NCBI GenBank assembly: GCA_944325775.1 | Contig: CALVBL010000024.1 | Coordinates: 1-20,492 of the forward strand | Length of the DNA stretch: 20,492 nt | Direction: 5' to 3' | DNA from: an uncultured Helicobacter sp. | GTDB taxonomy: Bacteria > Campylobacterota > Campylobacteria > Campylobacterales > Helicobacteraceae | Shown: piece by piece, positions 9,301-13,739 of the stretch | Position numbering within the stretch: position 1 is the stretch's first letter | Layout: every line of letters begins with the position of its first letter | Translations under genes and position numbers: made by a program | The notes under the pieces: generated by a model | Databases searched by the model: none | What the model was told of the DNA's origin: nothing | Seen by the model: the letters and a program-made list of their open reading frames with translations, nothing else

Positions 9301-9461
9301 CTATTAGTAGTGGTGCAGGAGCAGCAAGTCGCCATGCCATAGGCACAGGCGTGATTGGAGGTGTGCTTGCTACAACCTTTATCGGGACATTTTTTATCCC
9401 GCTGTTTTGGACATATTTTGCGAGGTTGAGTGAGTTTTTGAAGCATAAATTCGCGAAGTAG
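6339..9461 (+). CDS. RND multidrug efflux pump, inner-membrane subunit (HefC/CmeB-like)
   Basis: A 1040-aa proton-driven transporter of the HAE1/AcrB type. It starts FSKFFINRPVFAIVMS, the standard first helix, followed by a large periplasmic porter domain, the central helix bundle, a second periplasmic half and the final bundle. The proton-relay residues are present: the Asp pair D409-D410 in GIVVDDAIIVIENVER and K938 in IAIAAKNAILIVEFA. Near the C terminus RPIVMTSLAFGIGVLPLA is the usual RND motif. Length is normal and no frameshift is seen. I choose ATG 6339 over TTG 6336 because AGGAGG at 6328-6333 is 5 bases upstream. With the adaptor it forms a two-gene operon; the TolC/HefA outer-membrane component is not in the window. 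Substrates probably include hydrophobic compounds such as bile salts and antibiotics, as for HefC and CmeB. Confidence 0.94.
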   Translation: MFSKFFINRPVFAIVMSIVITLVGGLAIYSLPAEEYPQVTPVEVVVSATYTGASAEVISSTVASVLENSINGVEGMLYMKSSSSSSGSVSISVYFSNDTNPDMATVNVNNRVQAVLSKLPQEVQRLGVTVRKRSSTILAVYTLYSDNPAHDSIYIANYATINVTDELKRVPGVGDASAFGSRDYSMRIWLDLDKLSQNNLTPSEVAQVIQEQNAQFAVGQFGQEPMRKDIVFTYSINTHGRLIKPEEFGNIIIRSNPDGSSLRLKDIATIELGAETYTVYNKFNGKDAVGFGVFLQPGANALEVASNVEKKMKELSQNFPQGMHYGIAYDTTKFVTISIKEVIKTFIEAIVLVIIIMYFFLQNFRATIIPVIAIPVSIIGAFAGMYMLGFSINLLTLFGLVLAIGIVVDDAIIVIENVERILHSHPEISVKDATIEAMHEMQSPVIAIVLVLSSVFIPVAFIGGFAGEIYKQFAVTIVVSVVISGFVALTLTPALCVSILKKQEPRPFLVVRKFNLFFDWLTEKFTLSVSNFIRRGLLLLLLFGAFLLATIGILNKLSNGLVPSEDKGELIAFMSLPPASSLSRNIAEGDKMIDVLKNNPNVESFMLIQGYDMMASAPRTHATTAFVNLKDWSDRKGKGEDSFSVAGVLTGAINQKVDATAFVVNPPAIMGMGLAGGFEIYLQDRTGGSIADLNKYANLLVAEASKREELTGVRSLLNANIPQYFVTLDREKAKAFKVNVNDVFTVLQSTFGNYYVNDFNLYGRTYKVFVQAQSQFRESPEDFSRAFVKSSDGNLVPISSLVEFERIVNTDIIDRFNLFPAAKLMGDAKEGYSSGDALRAIEEVAKEVLPEGYTIAYSGISYQEKVSSDAGKIAFVLGLVFVFLILAAQYERWLMPFAVLSAVPFAVFGAALATLLRGLSNDIYFQIGLVTLIAIAAKNAILIVEFAQHKREQEGLSIIESAVQAAKLRFRPIVMTSLAFGIGVLPLAISSGAGAASRHAIGTGVIGGVLATTFIGTFFIPLFWTYFARLSEFLKHKFAK

Positions 9462-9472
9462 GTGGTGGCTTT

Positions 9473-9491
9473 ACGCCTAGATTCTGTAATC
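9473..9491 (+). repeat. Left arm of 19-bp inverted repeat flanking the OMP gene
   Basis: ACGCCTAGATTCTGTAATC lies 11 bases after the pump stop codon. Its exact reverse complement is at 10688-10706. The two arms bound a 1234-bp segment with a single gene. The inner part (AGATTCT) is a motif common in this DNA; the flanking ACGCCT and GTAATC extend the identity beyond it. Confidence 0.8.
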
Positions 9492-9496
9492 TTCTA

Positions 9497-9526
9497 GATT
9501 CTGTATCTCGGGCGAGATACAGAATC
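9497..9526. terminator. Perfect 13-bp hairpin between convergent genes
   Basis: GATTCTGTATCTC (9497-9509) and its exact complement (9514-9526) enclose the loop GGGC. It lies between the stops of the efflux pump (+) and the OMP gene (-), where a bidirectional terminator is expected. There is no good T-run on either side, so intrinsic termination is uncertain. It is built from the AGATTCT family sequence. Confidence 0.55.
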
Positions 9527-9580
9527 AGGGTATGTAAAACCTCTGCGCTCCAAAACTAAGAGCGCGAAAACAAAGCCCTC

Positions 9581-10393
9581 TTAGAACTTTTTATTGAGAG
9601 TCACATAGAGATGCACCAAATCCGCAGTCGTCTTAAAGCCTGAACATATAGAACCGTAACTATTACCCGTAAAAGAACCGCCGACACTCCTGTATTTGAA
9701 ACCCACTTCTAAGCCGAAGGGATGGGCACTTGTGGATTGGTAAGCGAGGAGTCCAGCCTGAAAACCATAGCCTAAGCCCCCAAACGCCTCATTGGTCGTC
9801 CAGCCATTCACATAGTTAAAACTATCGGGGTCGTAGTATGTCGTATAAGGCATAATGAAGCCATAGCCAGCACTCACTCCGGCAAACGCGCCAAGATTAA
9901 AGCCGCCGATATTTAGGAAGTCGTTACGATAATCTAGGCTAAACATCATGCTAAGATACAAGTCGCTTGCACTAAGGGAATTACCCCCGCCAAAGCCAAA
10001 GTCTAGATCCAGATACGCCCGATAGCCGTGCATTTTGGTAAAGAAGCTTTCGTATCCAGCCTTGAAGTAAAACACATTACCACTAGCAGATGCGATGCCG
10101 TTTGTATAGCTTGATACTAAAGTAGCATCCCCACTTTGATACCCTATACCGATACCCCCAAAGCTTTTGTTTTTCACTTTCCAATCTGAAAGGTTGGTTT
10201 GAGCGATTTTCTTAGTCTCTTCTTGGGCTTCCTTAAGCTTTTTCTGTGTGCGCTCCTGCGCGCTTTTGGGCTTACTCTCCTCCGTGTTCTGCGGATTTTC
10301 ACTCTCTTCTTGCTCTGGCTCCGCATACGCCAAACTTCCTAACAGCGCGAACGCGCACGCCAAACTTACCAATTTCTGTCCATATGTCTGCAT
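9581..10393 (-). CDS. Outer-membrane beta-barrel protein, Helicobacter type
   Basis: A 270-aa exported protein. It starts with a signal peptide (MQTYGQKLVSLACAFALLGSLAYA, cut after AYA), followed by a highly charged Glu/Lys/Gln-rich segment (about residues 25-65) likely to be disordered or coiled, and then a beta-barrel-like domain with alternating Gly/aromatic strands (GGIGIGYQSGD, FYFKAGYESFF, GYRAYLDLDFGFGGG). It ends LYVTLNKKF, with the terminal Phe typical of proteins inserted by BamA. This resembles the small Helicobacter outer-membrane protein families, but I cannot place it in a named one. The start is ATG with AAGGAG about 7 bases upstream. It is the only gene within the segment bounded by the 19-bp inverted repeat, which suggests it arrived or was rearranged as a unit. 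A palindrome with arms TTTTGTG/CACAAAA lies in its leader. Confidence 0.78.
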   Translation of the reverse strand: MQTYGQKLVSLACAFALLGSLAYAEPEQEESENPQNTEESKPKSAQERTQKKLKEAQEETKKIAQTNLSDWKVKNKSFGGIGIGYQSGDATLVSSYTNGIASASGNVFYFKAGYESFFTKMHGYRAYLDLDFGFGGGNSLSASDLYLSMMFSLDYRNDFLNIGGFNLGAFAGVSAGYGFIMPYTTYYDPDSFNYVNGWTTNEAFGGLGYGFQAGLLAYQSTSAHPFGLEVGFKYRSVGGSFTGNSYGSICSGFKTTADLVHLYVTLNKKF

Positions 10394-10425
10394 AAAGGCA
10401 ACTCCTTAAGAAAATGTTTTATGCT

Positions 10426-10442
10426 TTTTGTGTTACACAAAA
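10426..10442. promoter_or_regulatory. Palindrome TTTTGTG/CACAAAA in the OMP leader
   Basis: Perfect 7-base arms with the 3-base spacer TTA, 33 bases upstream of the OMP start codon. With one bulged base the pairing extends to AGC/GCT. It could be an operator or an RNA hairpin in the leader; the same arms occur at 1704-1723. Confidence 0.45.
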
Positions 10443-10459
10443 GCTCCCTCATTCTATGC

Positions 10460-10492
10460 AAAAAAAAACGCCTTAAGTTGTTCAAAAAGGCG
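10460..10492 (-). terminator. Intrinsic terminator on the minus strand, downstream of the trpB remnant
   Basis: Read on the minus strand, CGCCTT pairs with AAGGCG across a 12-base loop and is followed by a run of at least nine T. It stops transcripts arriving from the trpB remnant side before the OMP gene. It is the clearest intrinsic terminator in the window. Confidence 0.7.
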
Positions 10493-10640
10493 GAAATTTT
10501 TGAGGGATTGTAGAGATTTGAAACTTTTATGATATGGCGCACTTTTAAACGATACAGAGCACGGCTTGGGCGAATTTATGCCGCTAAAACACAGAATCTA
10601 AAACAAGCGGGATTTATAGAATCTAGATTTTGAAGTGCTT

Positions 10641-10702
10641 TAGATTCTGTAATTTCTTAGAAATCTAAAACTACTAGATTCTGAATCGATTACAGAATCT
10701 AG
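10641..10702. repeat. Nested inverted repeats made of AGATTCT units
   Basis: TAGATTCTGTAAT (10641-10653) is the exact complement of 10689-10701. Nested within, CTAGATTCTG (10674-10683) pairs with CAGAATCTAG (10693-10702) around a 9-base loop, so the right-hand copy can pair with either partner. Further AGAATCT copies lie at about 10593 and 10618. The stretch 10493-10698 holds no gene. Confidence 0.7.
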
Positions 10703-10706
10703 GCGT
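10688..10706 (-). repeat. Right arm of 19-bp inverted repeat; ends the trpB reading frame
   Basis: This is the exact reverse complement of 9473-9491. Read on the minus strand it begins ACGCCTAG, which supplies the last codons and the TAG stop of the trpB remnant, so recognisable TrpB sequence ends at the outer edge of this repeat. Confidence 0.8.
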
Positions 10707-10896
10707 GGGGGCGTCCTTGGAAGTGTTTGCGGATTTTGCGCAGCTCGGCGATAAAGTCGCTATTTTGCGCGATTAAGTCATACGCCTCGCTGATTTCTTG
10801 CATAGCTTTTGCGATAGATTCTGGCACGAAACTTCCGCCAAATTTGCCAAAATAGCCATTGCTATCTGGGAATTGTTTGAGATAGGGTTTTTGCAT
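10699..10896 (-). pseudogene. trpB: 5' remnant of trpB (tryptophan synthase beta chain)
   Basis: Only 65 codons remain of a gene that normally encodes about 400 residues. The visible part, MQKPYLKQFPDSNGYFGKFG followed by GSFVPESIAKAMQEI and ending KIRKHFQGRPHA, fits the TrpB N terminus, where GRPTPL would normally follow; here GRP is followed by His-Ala-stop supplied by the inverted repeat. The catalytic lysine and the PLP-binding domain are absent, so it cannot work as TrpB. No frame of the downstream 300 bases resumes TrpB sequence, so this is a deletion or insertion junction and not a simple frameshift. ATG 10896 keeps an excellent AAGGAG 5 bases upstream (an in-frame GTG at 10902 overlaps that site). 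An A/T-rich promoter-like stretch (TATACT, minus strand) lies further upstream, so the stub may still be transcribed to the terminator near 10460. Confidence 0.75.
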
Positions 10897-10963
10897 ACGC
10901 ACTCCTTGAGATTAAGTTATAAAATGCCAAAAAGTATAGCGTAGATATCCTTATAAGGAGCGG

Positions 10964-10982
10964 TAAGCCTACGCAAGGCTTA
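10964..10982. terminator. 7-bp hairpin between the binding-protein gene and the trpB remnant
   Basis: TAAGCCT and AGGCTTA are perfect complements around the loop ACGCA. It lies 78 bases beyond the end of the minus-strand binding-protein gene, so it may end that transcript, but no T-run follows on the minus strand. A perfect palindrome CCTTATAAGG is just beyond at 10949-10958. Confidence 0.35.
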
Positions 10983-11059
10983 GGCTAAATTCTTTAGATA
11001 AAACATTTTCAATGCTTATAAACCTTTTGTCGCTTCTATTTGATTTGTTGTAGCTGGCC

Positions 11060-12139
11060 TTATTCTAGCGCACCGGCTTGGGCTGTGGGGTTTAAGATTT
11101 TCTCTATTTGGGCATTTGAGAGTGTGAGGCCAAAGACTTCTTTATAATACGCACTGATTTTTTCTCTTAGCTGAAAATCTCTGTGTGGATAATGCTGGGC
11201 TTGCAGCCACAAAAGTAAAATGGGTAAATCCACACTAGGGGCAAATGCCCTGTATGAGCCAAGGGGGAATTTATACACGCGTTTATTTTGCACCGCACTT
11301 AGTGGTTGCCAAAGCTTAGATTCTAAAATGTCTTTTGGTAGCTTGTCATTGAAGTGATTGAGATAAATAATCTCTGGATTGATGACATAAAGCTCCTCTA
11401 GGGTAATGTTTTTGAGATTTTTTTGGCTAATTGCATTCCTTGCTCCGCTATGCTGCAAAAGATAGTTTGCAAAAAGCCCTCCAACGCTAAAATGCCTCTC
11501 ATCATCAAAGCGATGCAAAATAACCACTCGTGGAGACTCAAGTGGCTGCGGCAGAGACTTGAGAGACTCTTGTGTATTACTAAGTGCTTGCAAAATCTTG
11601 GCTGCTTTTTGCTCGGCGTTTAAAATAGGAGCAAAAATCTCTAGCCAACCCTGCAAAGTCTTAGAAGAATCGTATTCCCATTTGCTCACGCTTAAGGCAA
11701 TCGTGGGGATTTTTGTCTTGCGCATAGATTCACAGAGTTTGGTATTAGCACTATGGCAGACAAATAAATCTGGCTTTAAGCCTAAAAGTTCTTCGATATT
11801 TTCGCTGTTGCCCGCTGGTATGTCGGCAATCTCTGGGTAAAAATCTAGCAAAAACGAGGATCTTAGGGCATTTAAACTTGCCTTGGGGATATACACAAGT
11901 CTCTTAGCACTAGAATCTAGCATAACCACCAATGATGGCAGTGGCCACATACCCCCACCAACGACAATTCGTTTGGGACTTTTTGGCAAAAGCACTTTTG
12001 TGCCACTATTATCCACAATTTCTAATGGAAACTCCGCGCTAAGCACCTTGCCAAACAACGCACAGACAAGCAAAATTTTTAGAGCATTTTGCCAACACAC
12101 TGCGCTTAGTGCTCTACAATCTATGTTAGTAAGCATCAT
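11060..12139 (-). CDS. Periplasmic metal/metallophore-binding protein of an ABC importer (FecB/BtuF fold)
   Basis: A 359-aa protein with an N-terminal signal segment whose hydrophobic core ILLVCALFGKVLSA ends at about residue 35, then a class-III (helical backbone) binding protein. Visible family features are FPLEIVDNSGTKVLLPKSPKRIVV, the ligand-site-like GGGMWPLPSLVVMLD, SENIEELLGLKPDLFVCH in the first lobe, and ITLEELYVINPEIIYL in the second. This is the COG0614 layout used for ferric siderophores, haem, cobalamin and nickel chelates; the ligand cannot be inferred. It does not resemble H. pylori CeuE closely in my memory. Two adjacent ATGs are possible; GAGG is 4 bases before the first and 7 before the second (12136). 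It lies 31 bases downstream of the unknown 466-aa gene, in one transcript, and is divergent from the matching receptor, permease and ATPase genes. Confidence 0.86.
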   Translation of the reverse strand: MMLTNIDCRALSAVCWQNALKILLVCALFGKVLSAEFPLEIVDNSGTKVLLPKSPKRIVVGGGMWPLPSLVVMLDSSAKRLVYIPKASLNALRSSFLLDFYPEIADIPAGNSENIEELLGLKPDLFVCHSANTKLCESMRKTKIPTIALSVSKWEYDSSKTLQGWLEIFAPILNAEQKAAKILQALSNTQESLKSLPQPLESPRVVILHRFDDERHFSVGGLFANYLLQHSGARNAISQKNLKNITLEELYVINPEIIYLNHFNDKLPKDILESKLWQPLSAVQNKRVYKFPLGSYRAFAPSVDLPILLLWLQAQHYPHRDFQLREKISAYYKEVFGLTLSNAQIEKILNPTAQAGALE

Positions 12140-12170
12140 TACACCTCATAGCAACTCTTTAGATTCTCTT

Positions 12171-13571
12171 TTATGCCTCACAAGACTCTTTAAAAGAAGC
12201 GCGCATATCTAGCTCCGCCCATTCCATAAAATTGTCAAAAAATCCTTCCGTCTTAGGCATAAAGCCCTGTCCTAAGTGAAAATCCGGATCTAAAGAAGTG
12301 ATATAGAGATTGCCGTTAAAGGTTGTGTCTTTATAGATAATGCACTCACCAAGCTCGTTTGTGAGAATTTTTTGGGAGTTTTTGGGGGGATAAAAAGCAC
12401 CATGGTAGTGCCACTTTGCTGCATCTACATCCATTTTGCTAAAAAGCTGCTTGCCATTTTCTTGGATATAGAGTGGCGTATCTGCTCCGGGTATCAGCCA
12501 CCACCAAAAATTTACAGGATATTCTTGCCAAAGAATATTTGGTAAGTATTGCTTAGTAATCTCGCCAAAAGAGATGATATGCCCGCCAGATTCTAAATAC
12601 GACAAAAATTTCTGCTTATGGGGTATAAGATACTGGGCATTCATCCGTGAGGCTAGCACGATATAATCAAACTCGCCAAAATCCACCTTATCTATGTCTA
12701 AAAAATAGATTCTGTGATGAAAAAAGTTCTCGTATTTTTTGTTTTTGTTGTGAAAAAAATAATGATGAAAAGACGCACCGCCTGTGATAATGGCGTTTTT
12801 TAATGGAGATTTTCTAGGATTTGGGGCAGTTGTGGCAAAGATGAAATCTTTATGCGCTTTGAGCGGGGGTTTGCTAGCTTGGTTAGATTTTTGTCTTAGT
12901 AATTCTTTGTGTATCCACGCCATGAGGTTAATGCCCATTCTCCTTGCTGTCGTGTTGTCAAAGAGCCCAAAGTTTAGCAAATCAGCCCCAGCCGTGGCTA
13001 GAATCGTGCCATTACTAGAATCTCTATCGATATAGCCCACGCACTGCCCATCGCTATCACGCAAAATAATCTCTAGCGTATGCTCTTTAGGAAACACGCT
13101 CATATCAAAATATCCGCGATTAAAAAACCCCTTCACGCCGCGCCGAAAGTTTATATCGTATTCCCGCACGCCCTCAAAAATTATATGGGGCTCTAGCCTA
13201 ATTTCTCTGTCCTTAATAGGCGTCTTGCTCTGAATGTAGCCGCTATTATAAGGCAAGAAGTGTGTGAAATTACTCGCAAAACTCACTAAAATCCCGCCAT
13301 TATGCACATAATCCAAGAGCTTTTGACTAAATTTACTCAAATACACCTCATCAATCGTCATTGGCACGACAACTGCACAGTATTGGCGTAAATCTCTCTC
13401 CTCAAGGCTTGTGTAAAGATCAATGCACTCCAAAATATTTCTATACAAAAAACTACTTAGTGCTTCACCCATCTCATAGGCTGAAGAATTGATATAGCCG
13501 ATTTTGCCAAAGGTATTGAGCTCCTCATAGCCAAAGGGTTGTTGTGCCACTGCGCTTATTTGATTTTCCAT
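12171..13571 (-). CDS. Unrecognised 466-aa protein, probable tandem glutamine-amidotransferase-like domains
   Basis: I do not recognise a named family. The protein has no signal peptide or membrane helix, so it should be cytoplasmic. It seems to contain an internal duplication: YCAVVVPMTIDEVYL followed by LLDYVHNGGILVSFAS (about residues 60-100) parallels FDYIVLASRMNAQYL followed by FLSYLESGGHIISFGE (about 300-335), and each half ends with a similar GINLMAWIHK or FDNFMEWAEL helix. The pattern of strand, helix and GG-h-h-h-F turn is what class-I amidotransferase/ThuA-like folds show, but no Cys sits at the nucleophile elbow in either half, so catalysis is doubtful. A His/aromatic cluster (HHYFFHN ... 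FFHHR) lies at about residues 266-287. The start is ATG with GGAGGAG close upstream. It is the first gene of the minus-strand arm of the metal uptake locus, which suggests a cytoplasmic step such as chelate handling or sensing. Confidence 0.7.
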   Translation of the reverse strand: MENQISAVAQQPFGYEELNTFGKIGYINSSAYEMGEALSSFLYRNILECIDLYTSLEERDLRQYCAVVVPMTIDEVYLSKFSQKLLDYVHNGGILVSFASNFTHFLPYNSGYIQSKTPIKDREIRLEPHIIFEGVREYDINFRRGVKGFFNRGYFDMSVFPKEHTLEIILRDSDGQCVGYIDRDSSNGTILATAGADLLNFGLFDNTTARRMGINLMAWIHKELLRQKSNQASKPPLKAHKDFIFATTAPNPRKSPLKNAIITGGASFHHYFFHNKNKKYENFFHHRIYFLDIDKVDFGEFDYIVLASRMNAQYLIPHKQKFLSYLESGGHIISFGEITKQYLPNILWQEYPVNFWWWLIPGADTPLYIQENGKQLFSKMDVDAAKWHYHGAFYPPKNSQKILTNELGECIIYKDTTFNGNLYITSLDPDFHLGQGFMPKTEGFFDNFMEWAELDMRASFKESCEA

Positions 13572-13641
13572 AATGCTCCTCCATAAATTTTATCTTTTAG
13601 ATTCTGTTCTCTAAGGATTGTATCATATATTTTATAAATTT

Positions 13642-13660
13642 AATAACGATTCTTATTTTT
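13642..13660. promoter_or_regulatory. Fur/NikR-like imperfect palindrome in the divergent promoter
   Basis: AATAACGATTCTTATTTTT has AATAA/TTATT arms and matches 12 of 19 positions of the classical Fur box by my alignment. It lies in the 168-base A/T-rich gap between the minus-strand unknown gene and the plus-strand receptor, about 80 bases upstream of the receptor ATG. Iron or nickel control of the locus is therefore plausible; the choice between Fur and NikR cannot be made. Confidence 0.45.
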
Positions 13661-13739
13661 TATGTTAGAATACCGCCGAAAGTTTCCATTAAAGTTTTAT
13701 AACGCAGCTTTTATCTTAATATCATTGGGAGGTTCTACA

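Noticed and set aside
10394..10698. Frameshifted continuation of trpB
   Set aside because: None of the minus-strand frames beyond the stub stop shows TrpB-like sequence; the region is repeats and a terminator, so the loss is not a simple frameshift.
10588..10702. CRISPR-like array from repeated AGATTCT units
   Set aside because: The units are only 7-13 bases, occur in both orientations and have irregular spacing; there are no spacers of uniform length and no cas genes.
9473..10706. Complete insertion sequence
   Set aside because: Inverted repeats are present, but no transposase reading frame is inside and no target-site duplication is visible, so only a non-autonomous or recombination-derived segment can be proposed.
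13662..13739. Upstream in-frame extension of the second TonB-dependent receptor
   Set aside because: It has no Shine-Dalgarno site, lies in the A/T-rich promoter, and would put 26 residues in front of a perfect signal peptide; GGGAGG precedes the ATG at 13740.
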